DNA of 64,000 nucleotides from Olivibacter domesticus. Lineage in GTDB: Bacteria > Bacteroidota > Bacteroidia > Sphingobacteriales > Sphingobacteriaceae. The stretch spans positions 186,001-250,000 of the forward strand of contig NZ_FOAF01000004.1 in assembly GCF_900109575.1 (NCBI RefSeq), read 5' to 3'. Shown piece after piece: positions 19,789-28,223 of the stretch; positions within the stretch are counted from its first letter, which is position 1; the number at the start of each line of letters is the position of its first letter. Under the pieces are notes generated by a model. It saw only the letters and a program-made list of their open reading frames with translations, did no database searches and was not told the DNA's origin. Both the position numbers and the translations under genes were made by a program.

Positions 19789-20298
19789 ATGGACACTTAC
19801 AATTATGACGAGTCAATGGGCTCAGGCTTTTTAGCTGGTATTGGCATCGGTGGTACGCTGATTGGCCTTGCTGCGGCTGTGCTTGCAATCGCTGGATTAT
19901 GGAAAATGTTTGAGAAGGCTGGCAAACCCGGATGGGCCGCTATTATTCCGGTCTACAATTTTATTATCATGTTAGAAATCGTTGGAAAACCCCTTTGGTG
20001 GATCATCGGCATCCTTATTCCCTGTGTAAATTTTGTAGTAATCATTTGGGTTACTAACCTGTTAATAAAAAGTTTTGGGAAGGATGTTATCTATACCGTT
20101 CTAGCCCTTATTTTTCCGTACATCATCTATCCTATGATTGGCTTCGGTAGTGATCGTTATTTAGGTCCAACGGCAGCAGAAGCACAAGGTGGTGACTCTT
20201 TTAATCAATTTAAAAACTACAAGAATCCCTTTGACAATAATGATAAACCCCAAGATCCACCGAAAAACGACGACAGGCCTCAAGATCCAACCGTTTAA
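19789..20298 (+). CDS. DUF5684-type small membrane protein
   Basis: The 169-residue protein has four or so hydrophobic segments (about 15-38, 47-62, 66-88, 100-120). The motif AGKPGWAAIIPVYNFIIMLE and the phrase GKPLWWIIGILIPCVNF mark the DUF5684 family of unknown function. The last 35 residues are hydrophilic and repetitive (Asn/Asp/Pro/Lys, with repeated QDP). No signal peptide. Its 3' end is overlapped by the next gene's frame. Role unknown. Confidence 0.8.
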   Translation: MDTYNYDESMGSGFLAGIGIGGTLIGLAAAVLAIAGLWKMFEKAGKPGWAAIIPVYNFIIMLEIVGKPLWWIIGILIPCVNFVVIIWVTNLLIKSFGKDVIYTVLALIFPYIIYPMIGFGSDRYLGPTAAEAQGGDSFNQFKNYKNPFDNNDKPQDPPKNDDRPQDPTV

Positions 20299-20635
20299 TA
20301 GGTATATCTCAAGGGCTATATTCCTAATTATTTGCAGTCAAGACTTCATATCTTGGCTGCAACACCATTTAATTCCTTGCCCTTTTAAATTTGTTACTGG
20401 TATTGACTGTCCGGGATGTGGCTTTCAACGTTCCTTGTTACACCTCATGCAGGGTGACTTAAAAGCGAGCATTCAACTATATCCGCCTGCCATTCCCTTG
20501 ATATCTTTAGGTATTTTCTTTCTTGTAAAACATTATTTTATATTCAAAAAAAGCGAATCAATTGCCACTATTCTTGCCTGTCTTGTGGGCGGAATTATTA
20601 TTGCATCTTATATTCAAAAAATGTGGCAGCTTTAA
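20189..20635 (+). CDS. DUF2752 family membrane protein (start uncertain)
   Basis: The conserved part, from about residue 60, contains CPFKFVTGIDCPGCGFQR, the Cys-rich signature of DUF2752, followed by two hydrophobic helices. The frame's first ATG (20189) lies 110 nt inside the DUF5684 gene. Another ATG at 20240 also overlaps. There is no ATG/GTG/TTG between the upstream stop and the conserved core, so real overlap or translational coupling is likely. The first 35 residues look unlike a protein domain. Function unknown, probably an inner-membrane protein. Confidence 0.72.
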   Translation: MVTLLINLKTTRIPLTIMINPKIHRKTTTGLKIQPFNRYISRAIFLIICSQDFISWLQHHLIPCPFKFVTGIDCPGCGFQRSLLHLMQGDLKASIQLYPPAIPLISLGIFFLVKHYFIFKKSESIATILACLVGGIIIASYIQKMWQL

Positions 20636-20699
20636 TAAAACAGAAGAAACCGGCCGCAAAAAGACGAGCGTGGAAGGTCTTGGAATTTGCCATTTGAGT

Positions 20700-21452
20700 C
20701 TACACTAATCCTGTAGATCTATCAGTTCTCGATGTTAAATAATTATAATCTTTAATTATTTGCTGTAAGAATTGCAGTTCGTCCATTGCTTCGGGGATTG
20801 TTACTCCTATTGTCTCTCTAACCTTCATTGCCATTTTATAAATAAGCATATCATTACCCGATTTATTGAAATTACTTATCACCTCATGTACAAGCGCAAT
20901 TTCTTGATCTGATAACTGCATCGCTTCAGGCAACAATGGCACATAATCGTCTTCCTGTATCTGCGGTTTAAAAACAACAGCATCTAGTGAGGTACGTGGT
21001 ACTGTTTTTATCAGTGTGGTGCCGGCAACGAGATCTCCAATACGCTGCTTATTGGGGGTTACAGCAGCACAGATCAATCCTCCAACTTGTAGGGTAAGCG
21101 TAAAATCGACAAAACGAAATAACCACCTCAAAAAATATTGACCCAAGCTGGGTTGATAACCATCTAAGCTTATTACTTTAATATGCAATACTCGTTTCCC
21201 TATACTTTGTCCGTTAAAAAGTGTTTCGCAGAGTAAATCGTAAAAAACGAACAAAACACCGAATATAATTAATAATATAATATAACCGCTATTATCAATC
21301 AAGCCTAGAGAACCAGCACTAATTAAAAAGAATAGATATATGGCTAAAAAAATAGCATAATCAATCATCCGGGCGGCGATTCTTTCGCCCACCCCAGCCA
21401 CATCATAATCGATGGCAATATTCTGCGAAGTGACAACACTTACATGATTCAT
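20700..21452 (-). CDS. RDD family membrane protein
   Basis: The 250-residue protein has the RDD signature: GVGERIAARMIDYAIFLAIY at the first helix, then GQSIGKRVLHIKV between helices and RRIGDLVAGTTLI-like RIGDLVAGTTLIK. It has three or four membrane helices in residues 25-145 and a C-terminal cytoplasmic tail of about 95 residues. It is divergent from, and 240 nt away from, the spoIIM-moxR operon. RDD genes commonly accompany that operon, so it is probably part of the same module. Substrate or role unknown. Confidence 0.85.
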   Translation of the reverse strand: MNHVSVVTSQNIAIDYDVAGVGERIAARMIDYAIFLAIYLFFLISAGSLGLIDNSGYIILLIIFGVLFVFYDLLCETLFNGQSIGKRVLHIKVISLDGYQPSLGQYFLRWLFRFVDFTLTLQVGGLICAAVTPNKQRIGDLVAGTTLIKTVPRTSLDAVVFKPQIQEDDYVPLLPEAMQLSDQEIALVHEVISNFNKSGNDMLIYKMAMKVRETIGVTIPEAMDELQFLQQIIKDYNYLTSRTDRSTGLV

Positions 21453-21642
21453 CTTTAGCTAAATTATATTAAAACGGGGAGATTTAGAAATAAAATGAAT
21501 ATTCTTAATTGGACATTGACAAAATGTTTACTCCTCATATACCAACCCATGGCCAAAAAATAGACTTTAGCGAAATAGTTGTTTGTTAGTGTAGGTGTTC
21601 AGCCCTATTTCTTATTTAATTATATTTAAATTAGATTTTTGT

Positions 21643-21650
21643 TACTTTTG
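21643..21650 (+). promoter_or_regulatory. Candidate -7 box of the spoIIM-moxR operon
   Basis: TACTTTTG matches TAnnTTTG, 41 nt before the ATG of the SpoIIM-like gene. It is the only good match in the divergent gap with the RDD gene. No clear -33 TTTG. Confidence 0.4.
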
Positions 21651-21691
21651 GATAATACCTAAGTAGTTTAAATTTTTACACCTCAAATCGT

Positions 21692-22651
21692 ATGCGAGAG
21701 GCATTATTTGTAAAGCAGAACAGTAACAAATGGGAAATTTATGAACAAATGCAAGTAAAGCATCCCGATGAGCTGGCAGAGCGCTTCATAGAAATTACGG
21801 ATGATTTAGCTTTTTCAAAGACTTTTTATCCAAAATCGAAAACAACTGCGTATCTGAATGGTCTAGCAGCGCGTCTCCATCAATCTTTATACATCAATAA
21901 AAAGGAACAAACCAGTAGATTCGTCACTTTTTGGAAATTGGAACTTCCCTTAATTTTTTATGAGTATCGTAAACAATTATTATATGCGTTTATCTTTTTT
22001 ATAACATTTGTTGTTATTGGTGCCTTTTCAGCAGCAAAAGACGACACTTTTGTCAGGCTTATATTGGGTGACGCTTATGTTGATATGACAAATGCCAATA
22101 TAGACAAAGGTGATCCCTTCGGCGTTTACAAAAAAATGGACCCCTTTATGATGTTTTTAATGATTGCTGTAAACAACATCAAGGTATCATGCTTCGCTTT
22201 TTTATTGGGCATTTTATGTTCCGTAGGAACTGTTGTGTTACTTATGTATAATGGTATCATGCTCGGATCTTTCCAATATTATTTTTTCAGTAAGGGTTTA
22301 GGATTAGCTTCTGTGATGGTAATCTGGGTACACGGAACACTTGAAATAGCGGCCATCATCCTTTCGGGAGCCGCAGGCCTTATTTTAGGTAATAGTTTGC
22401 TCTTTCCTGGCACTTACACAAGATTGATCTCCTTTAAACGGGGAGGAAAGGACGGTGTTAAAATAATCATTGGTTTAGTTCCAATTTTTATTGCTGCTGC
22501 CTTATTGGAGTCTTTTGTGACAAGGCATACAGAAATGCCTACATGGCTTAGCGGCTTAATATTAATGGGCTCTTTAGTTTTTCTCATTTGGTACGTAATT
22601 ATATATCCAAGAAAAATTTTAAAAAACAGTGCATTAAATGGAAAATATTGA
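21692..22651 (+). CDS. Stage II sporulation protein M-like (DUF95) membrane protein
   Basis: The 319-residue protein has a cytoplasmic N-terminal region of about 100 residues. Five or so membrane helices follow (about 108-127, 166-195, 203-230, 253-275, 283-303). The conserved SpoIIM/DUF95 stretch is VIWVHGTLEIAAIILSGAAG. In Bacillus SpoIIM acts with SpoIID/P at the septum. Outside spore formers the family is widespread and of unknown role. First gene of a co-directional operon: it overlaps the next gene by 14 nt. Confidence 0.85.
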   Translation: MREALFVKQNSNKWEIYEQMQVKHPDELAERFIEITDDLAFSKTFYPKSKTTAYLNGLAARLHQSLYINKKEQTSRFVTFWKLELPLIFYEYRKQLLYAFIFFITFVVIGAFSAAKDDTFVRLILGDAYVDMTNANIDKGDPFGVYKKMDPFMMFLMIAVNNIKVSCFAFLLGILCSVGTVVLLMYNGIMLGSFQYYFFSKGLGLASVMVIWVHGTLEIAAIILSGAAGLILGNSLLFPGTYTRLISFKRGGKDGVKIIIGLVPIFIAAALLESFVTRHTEMPTWLSGLILMGSLVFLIWYVIIYPRKILKNSALNGKY

Positions 22652-23543
22652 ACCAAAAATAGAGTTCCGGCAGGTTAGGGATTTTAGCCAAACTATCAAT
22701 GATAGTTTTACTTTTATAAAGCAGAATTTTAAAAATTTGATTCGTCCAATGCTCTATATTTGTGGATTTTTTATCATTGCGACGATGGCTAGCTCAGTAA
22801 TGCAGCAACTAAAAACGGTGCGGCTACTAGGGCTTGCTAAAGCTTCCACCACAAAGACTTATTCGACAGAATTTTCATCTTATGTCTTTGGTGTTGAATA
22901 TGTACTGCTTATATTGTTTAGTGTGCTTACCGTTGGAGCTATTTATTTAGTCACTTACTGCTATATTAAATTATATAAAGACCGACACAACAGCCCACCC
23001 AGTGCGGAGGAAGTTTGGCTTGCTTTTAAGCGTAATGCACTCCGATATTTTATTGCCATGATACTGCTGAGTATTCTATCTGTTATTGGCTTTCTCTTCT
23101 GCTTAATCCCTGGATTTTATCTTCTACCGATCGTTACACTAGCTTTGCCAATCATGGTAATGGAGGAGAAGGGTATAGCAGATTCATTTTCCCGAAGTAT
23201 GGAATTGTTAAAAGACAATTGGTGGAAAACCTTTGGGCTAATTCTAATATCAGGATTAATCGCTTATTTTAGTATGGGTATACTCGGACTTCCTGGTGCA
23301 CTATTAAATATTTTTGCATTATTTTTAGAGGATTCTCCCAATTTAGTGTTAGCTGGAAGTATTTTTAGTTCTCTTTTAACAGGCATCTCTCAAATAATAT
23401 ACATACTCCCGGCCATTGTGAGCGCATTATGGTACTATAGTTTAAGTGAGGAAAAAGATGGCCTAGGTCTTTTTGAAAGGATCGAAAATTTTGGCTCAAA
23501 TGAGCGCAACGATCAAAACGACTGGCCCAAAGAGGAATATTAA
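22638..23543 (+). CDS. Multi-pass membrane protein of the spoIIM-moxR operon
   Basis: The 301-residue protein begins with a soluble stretch (RQVRDFSQTINDSFTFIKQN). About six hydrophobic segments follow, including GFLFCLIPGFYLLPIVTLAL. This resembles the glycerophosphodiester phosphodiesterase-type membrane domain found in many Bacteroidota hypothetical proteins. The short C-terminal tail is acidic. The start overlaps the SpoIIM-like gene by 14 nt and the DUF4129 gene follows after 3 nt, so translation is coupled. I cannot give a function beyond membership of this module. Confidence 0.75.
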   Translation: MENIEPKIEFRQVRDFSQTINDSFTFIKQNFKNLIRPMLYICGFFIIATMASSVMQQLKTVRLLGLAKASTTKTYSTEFSSYVFGVEYVLLILFSVLTVGAIYLVTYCYIKLYKDRHNSPPSAEEVWLAFKRNALRYFIAMILLSILSVIGFLFCLIPGFYLLPIVTLALPIMVMEEKGIADSFSRSMELLKDNWWKTFGLILISGLIAYFSMGILGLPGALLNIFALFLEDSPNLVLAGSIFSSLLTGISQIIYILPAIVSALWYYSLSEEKDGLGLFERIENFGSNERNDQNDWPKEEY

Positions 23544-23546
23544 TTT

Positions 23547-24287
23547 ATGAATAAAAGACGAATCTTTTTTTTCTTTGTTTTTACCATTCTTCATATATCT
23601 GCTGCGATAGGTAGAGACCCTCAGCAGCATGTGGTTAAAGACACACTTAGGATAAATACCGACAACACTGTTCCTCTTTTTAGGTCATTCAAAACAGAAA
23701 AATTAGCTGCTTACAAAACGGATCCTGCTTTTAACTATACGGAAGAGATGGCCCCTTCAAATTGGTGGCAACGATTTAAACATTGGTTTTATAATAAACT
23801 CGGTAGTTTGTTAGTAAACAAAAAGTCGACTATCGTCGCTAAATGGTTCTTTATTTTATTGGGGGCAAGCGCACTTATTTTCCTTGTATACAAACTATTG
23901 GGAATGGACATCATGTCTGTTTTTGGAAAAAAAAGCCATTCAGATCAAAATCAGTTGGTTGATCCGGCTGAAAACATACATGTGATAGATTTCGATGCAG
24001 AACTACGGCAAGCTATTGAAAATAACAATTTCAAATCAGCTATTAGACTTCTTTACCTTCGGAGCTTGAAACAACTTACAGATCAGCAATATATTGATTG
24101 GCAACCCGGAAAAACGAATCAAGCATATATTCAAGAATTGAGCGAGAGATCTTTTCAAGCTAATTTTGCATTGCTCACCAGTCAGTTTGAATATACTTGC
24201 TACGGAGATTTCGCTGTACAAAAACAACACTTTATTATCATCAAAGAAGCATTTAACAATTTAACACAGCTAATAAGTGACAAATAG
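23547..24287 (+). CDS. DUF4129 domain-containing membrane protein
   Basis: The 246-residue protein has a signal peptide (1-21) and an exported region of about 70 residues. A single transmembrane helix lies at about 99-118 (WFFILLGASALIFLVYKLLG). The C-terminal cytoplasmic DUF4129 domain follows (IRLLYLRSLKQLTDQQYIDW, FALLTSQFEYTCYGDF). DUF4129 also occurs at the C-terminus of transglutaminase-like membrane proteins. In Bacteroidota it is regularly found with MoxR and DUF58. No catalytic residues are visible. Probably a structural partner in the module. Confidence 0.82.
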   Translation: MNKRRIFFFFVFTILHISAAIGRDPQQHVVKDTLRINTDNTVPLFRSFKTEKLAAYKTDPAFNYTEEMAPSNWWQRFKHWFYNKLGSLLVNKKSTIVAKWFFILLGASALIFLVYKLLGMDIMSVFGKKSHSDQNQLVDPAENIHVIDFDAELRQAIENNNFKSAIRLLYLRSLKQLTDQQYIDWQPGKTNQAYIQELSERSFQANFALLTSQFEYTCYGDFAVQKQHFIIIKEAFNNLTQLISDK

Positions 24288-24311
24288 ACGGCTAAGAAAG
24301 AAACGATAAAC

Positions 24312-25505
24312 ATGAAAGATCTAAAAATATATCTCATTGTAGCCTTTTTTATGCTGGGTCTTTACCTATTTGTAGAATATAATAAGCCTATTCCGCTGGA
24401 CTGGACACCTACCTTTAACAGGACTGATAAAATTCCTTTCGGCACTTATGTATTATATCATGAACTTCCTCAGCTCTTCAAGGCGGGGATCACAAGCGCT
24501 AGAGAATCTATAACTGAAACACTTCAGAAGGCAGATACTTCAAGTTTGTTAATTATTGCACCCTCTATTGATATCAGTACTGTCGACTACCAGCGGATGC
24601 GTGAGCACATGAATAAGGGTAACGATATCTTCATTGCAGCTAATAACTTTAATCATTCCTTACTAGACTCTTTAAATTTAGCCCTTCAATCACGGGATAT
24701 TCTATTTGCCAAAGACAGTCTTCGTTTCCATTTTTTAAACCCTCGATTAGATTCTACAAAAAATTACAAATTTGATCGCGGCATGGCTTCTCACTATTTC
24801 AGCAAATTTGATACGACAAAGACCATTGTGCTTGCCCGGAATAACAAAGGTGACGCAAATTTTCTGCGCTATCAATATGGTAGTGGTTCTTTATATTTAC
24901 TAGCTTCGCCTGATTTTTTTAGTAACTATGCGCTATTAAATACAGAGGGGGCCTTATTCGCCGCCACTGCGCTATCCTATCTCAATCCTGATCGTCAACT
25001 CTTATATGATGAGTTCCAACTTCTCGGTATGCGAGGGGCGAAATCAGTACTACGGGTAATTTTTGAAAATCCTGCATTAAAATGGGCCTATTACATCACT
25101 TTACTCGGTCTCGTACTTTTCGTATTATACGAAATTAAACGTCGACAACGTGTTATTCCCTTAGTGGACCCTATGTCTAACACAAGTGTGGAATTCGCAA
25201 AAGTAGTGGGAAGTATCTATTATCAGCAGCGGGATAATAAAGACATTGCCAATAAGAAAGTGATTTATTTATTAAATTATATCCGTACAAATTATCGTTT
25301 AAAAACAAGAGATCTGAACGATGAGTTCCAAGAACTCCTCATCCAACGATCAGGTGCAAACGCTGACACTGTGCGTGAACTAATTAAGGAAATCAAAGCC
25401 ATTTATAAAGGAAAATACCTCAACGATCAGGAGTTGATTGAACTGAATAATAATATTGAAGCATTTTACGACCAATCCGGGACATATGGAACAAGAATTT
25501 TTTGA
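24312..25505 (+). CDS. DUF4350 domain-containing membrane protein
   Basis: The 397-residue protein has one N-terminal helix (residues 5-23, also an uncleaved anchor). An exported DUF4350 domain of about 230 residues follows (SLLIIAPSIDISTVDYQRM, YGSGSLYLLASPDFFSN). A second helix at about 256-276 leads to a cytoplasmic C-terminal domain (VGSIYYQQRDNKDIANKK). The fold of DUF4350 resembles glutamine-amidotransferase-like domains, but no catalytic triad is evident. It is overlapped by the MoxR start (20 nt) in the same operon. Confidence 0.82.
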   Translation: MKDLKIYLIVAFFMLGLYLFVEYNKPIPLDWTPTFNRTDKIPFGTYVLYHELPQLFKAGITSARESITETLQKADTSSLLIIAPSIDISTVDYQRMREHMNKGNDIFIAANNFNHSLLDSLNLALQSRDILFAKDSLRFHFLNPRLDSTKNYKFDRGMASHYFSKFDTTKTIVLARNNKGDANFLRYQYGSGSLYLLASPDFFSNYALLNTEGALFAATALSYLNPDRQLLYDEFQLLGMRGAKSVLRVIFENPALKWAYYITLLGLVLFVLYEIKRRQRVIPLVDPMSNTSVEFAKVVGSIYYQQRDNKDIANKKVIYLLNYIRTNYRLKTRDLNDEFQELLIQRSGANADTVRELIKEIKAIYKGKYLNDQELIELNNNIEAFYDQSGTYGTRIF

Positions 25506-26463
25506 ACGAAGAACAGATTTGACCGAATTAAATGAGGCGGTTCGCCATATTAAAGAGGCCTTATCTCAAATAATAGTAGGCCAACAGGAAATGATAGAAC
25601 TGCTAATTGCTGCAATTCTAGCTGATGGACATGTTTTAATTGAAGGCGTGCCTGGAGTAGCCAAAACTTTAACGGCAAAATTAATAGCGAAGTGCATTGA
25701 TGCGCAATTCAGTAGGATTCAGTTCACACCGGATCTTATGCCATCGGATGTATTAGGCACATCCATTTTTAATCCGCAACGTACTGATTTTGAATTTAGG
25801 CGGGGACCTATTTTTGGCAATATTATTTTAGTGGATGAAATAAATAGGGCTCCAGCAAAAACGCAATCGGCATTATTTGAAGTAATGGAAGAACGTCAAA
25901 TAACAATGGATGGTAACTGCTATAAAATGGAAGAGCCCTTCATGGTGCTAGCAACGCAAAATCCCATTGAACAGGAAGGCACCTATCGCCTGCCTGAAGC
26001 ACAACTAGATCGCTTTTTATTTAAAATCGAGGTTGGTTACCCTTCACTTGTTGAAGAAACCGATATCTTGGCTAAACACCATCAACATAATACTGAAGAG
26101 AAACTACTATCCTTATCACCCATTCTCAATATCACGCAGATCAAGATGTTCAGGCTTCTTACTAAAAACCTACATGTAGAAGATAAATTATTAGAATTTG
26201 TGGCCAAAATTGTTTACCAAACCCGAAATAATAAATCTTTGTTTCTGGGAGGGTCACCTCGTGCGTCCCTCGCTATTATTAACAGCGCAAAAGCCATCGC
26301 TGCCATGAACAGTAGAGACTTTGTAACACCAGATGATATTACAAAAGTAGCCCTACCTGTTTTGCGACACCGAGTAATGTTAACACCCGAGAAAGAAATG
26401 GAAGGCATAACAGCAGATGATGTCATTAATCAAATTATTAAAAACATTGAAATACCGAGGTGA
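25486..26463 (+). CDS. MoxR family AAA+ ATPase
   Basis: I choose the ATG at 25486 (MEQEFFERRTDL). An upstream ATG at 25456 adds ten residues without similarity. The 325 residues carry Walker A GVPGVAKT, Walker B LVDEINRAP, sensor ATQNPIEQEGTYRLPEAQLD and the C-terminal lid domain. MoxR proteins act as chaperone-like ATPases, usually with VWA-domain or DUF58 partners, in maturing complexes or envelope stress. The DUF58 partner follows after a 107-nt gap filled by repeat copy 7. Cytoplasmic. Confidence 0.95.
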   Translation: MEQEFFERRTDLTELNEAVRHIKEALSQIIVGQQEMIELLIAAILADGHVLIEGVPGVAKTLTAKLIAKCIDAQFSRIQFTPDLMPSDVLGTSIFNPQRTDFEFRRGPIFGNIILVDEINRAPAKTQSALFEVMEERQITMDGNCYKMEEPFMVLATQNPIEQEGTYRLPEAQLDRFLFKIEVGYPSLVEETDILAKHHQHNTEEKLLSLSPILNITQIKMFRLLTKNLHVEDKLLEFVAKIVYQTRNNKSLFLGGSPRASLAIINSAKAIAAMNSRDFVTPDDITKVALPVLRHRVMLTPEKEMEGITADDVINQIIKNIEIPR

Positions 26464-26469
26464 TGATAT

Positions 26470-26561
26470 TGAAACGTTAAGTAGTCAAATAGTGATGAAC
26501 GATGAGGGATGAACGTCTTGATACTTTAATCTTGCTACTTGCTACTATAAATCTTGATACA
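26470..26561 (-). repeat. Modular intergenic repeat, copy 7 (inverted, partial)
   Basis: It sits inside the moxR-DUF58 operon. Block D' (GAAACGTTAAGTAGTCAAAT), block E (AGTGATGAACGATGAGGGATG) and two B' words (CTTGATACTTTAATCTTGCT, CTTGCTACTATAAATCTTG) can be recognised. Block C is missing. Confidence 0.7.
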
Positions 26562-26570
26562 TGATAAAAT

Positions 26571-27920
26571 ATGAATCGATTATTTAGGCTTTTCTACACT
26601 GATCTTTTCCTTTGCAGTCGTCTGTTTATTGCATTAGGTTTAGCCGCGCTATTATTTTTGTTTTCTTTTTTTTTCCCTTGGTTAGGAATTATTCCGGTAA
26701 TTTTTCTGTTAACCGTTGCCATTGTGTTCGTTGCCGATTTATTTTTATTGTATGCAAGTAAGGGCGCTAAGGTGACTACAACCCGGGAGGTTGCATCTAG
26801 ACTTAGTAATAGCGATGATAATGACATCCATTTAACCATCAAAAATCATTATCCATTTAATGTGCATGTGGGTATTATTGATGAAATACCGACACAGTTT
26901 CAAAGAAGAGACATTTGGTTTAATAAAACACTTCTTGCCAAAGCGACAGAAGGTATTACCTATCAGCTTCGTCCGGTAAAAAGAGGAATTTATGCTTTCG
27001 GCGATATTCACACATTTGTTCAATCGCCCATAAAGTTTATTCAACGGAGATTTAACAGTGCTGCGGCAATAAACATTCCGGTATATCCATCTTTTCTTCA
27101 AATGAGGCGTTATGAGCTCCTAGCGATTTCTGATCGCTTAAGTGATTATGGTCTAAAAAAAATACGTCGACTTGGGCATAGCATGGAATTTGAACAGATC
27201 AAAACATATGTACAGGGTGACGATTATAGGACATTGAATTGGAAGGCAACGGCGAGACATGGTAACTTAATGGTCAATTCTTATATAGACGAAAGATCAC
27301 AACATGTTTATTGTATCATCGATAAATCGAGATCTATGAAGATGCCCTTTGACGGCTTAAGTTTACTTGATTATGCGATCAATGCAAGTTTGGTACTATC
27401 AAATATTGCTTTAAAAAAAGAAGATAAAGCAGGTTTAATTACCGTATCAGAAAAAATAGGAAGTGTAGTTCCTGCCGACAAACGCCCCATTCAACTTCAC
27501 TACATTATGGAAGTGCTGTACAAAGAAAAAACGAGGTATCTGGAAACCAATATGGAAGTATTGTACAGTATCATTAGGCGTACAATGAAACAAAGAAGCT
27601 TGGTTTTACTGTTTAGCAATTTCGAAAGTATTTCCGCTTTAAACCGCCAATTACCTTATCTCAAGAAAATAGCTCAATTTCACCTATTGGTGGTCATTTT
27701 TTTTGAAAACACAGAACTGACAAACCTCAGTCGAGAAAAGGCTTATAACGTAGAGGGGATATATCTAAAAACCATAGCTGAGAAATTCGTATATGAGAAA
27801 AAAATGATTGTGAGAGAGCTCACAAGACACGGCATCCAGTCGATTCTCAGTCCGCCGCACTTACTGACGGTAAATACCATTAATAAATATTTAGAGATAA
27901 AAGCTAAACAGAAAATTTAG
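26571..27920 (+). CDS. DUF58 domain-containing protein
   Basis: The 449-residue protein has two N-terminal membrane helices (about 14-35, 38-62) and an exported or cytoplasmic beta-rich region. DUF58 follows with the signature GDDYRTLNWKATARHGNLMV. A C-terminal von Willebrand A-like fold is suggested by VYCIIDKSRSMKMPFDG, a DxSxS MIDAS-type motif with Lys in place of the first spacer. DUF58 proteins partner MoxR ATPases. Last gene of the operon. The start was chosen at the first ATG before the hydrophobic segment. Repeat copy 7 separates it from moxR. Confidence 0.88.
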   Translation: MNRLFRLFYTDLFLCSRLFIALGLAALLFLFSFFFPWLGIIPVIFLLTVAIVFVADLFLLYASKGAKVTTTREVASRLSNSDDNDIHLTIKNHYPFNVHVGIIDEIPTQFQRRDIWFNKTLLAKATEGITYQLRPVKRGIYAFGDIHTFVQSPIKFIQRRFNSAAAINIPVYPSFLQMRRYELLAISDRLSDYGLKKIRRLGHSMEFEQIKTYVQGDDYRTLNWKATARHGNLMVNSYIDERSQHVYCIIDKSRSMKMPFDGLSLLDYAINASLVLSNIALKKEDKAGLITVSEKIGSVVPADKRPIQLHYIMEVLYKEKTRYLETNMEVLYSIIRRTMKQRSLVLLFSNFESISALNRQLPYLKKIAQFHLLVVIFFENTELTNLSREKAYNVEGIYLKTIAEKFVYEKKMIVRELTRHGIQSILSPPHLLTVNTINKYLEIKAKQKI

Positions 27921-27943
27921 AAAACACTGTACCAAGAGATACC

Positions 27944-28202
27944 TACCAATGACGTAGTAGACCCCAATCTAAATCGTCTTTTCGAGAGTTCAGTTTTTTA
28001 GCAAACACAAAAGAGTCCAAATGACGATTTAGTTATATTCCCTGGCCCTGTAGGGCTCCAAGGAACAGCTGTTCGTTAGCTAAAAACTGGCCTCCAAATC
28101 TTCGGATAGCACTAGCTAAGTAGAAGTACTAACTTTGAAAGAAGATTTGCAGTCAGGAGTTTTTGGTTACTTTTTGCGGAAAAAAGTAACACGTCATTGG
28201 TA
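27944..28202. repeat. Structured MITE-like intergenic element
   Basis: The ends are a perfect 12-bp inverted repeat: TACCAATGACGT (27944-27955) and ACGTCATTGGTA (28191-28202). Inside are two further inverted pairs: AAATCGTC (27971) with GACGATTT (28023), and AAATCTTC (28096) with GAAGATTT (28141). A hairpin GTTACTTTTT/AAAAAGTAAC lies at 28166-28190. No ORF is evident. It occupies nearly all of the gap between the convergent DUF58 and GH3-like genes, so it could also act as a terminator region. Confidence 0.6.
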
Positions 28203-28223
28203 CCAAGAGTGGTGTAAGAGGCA

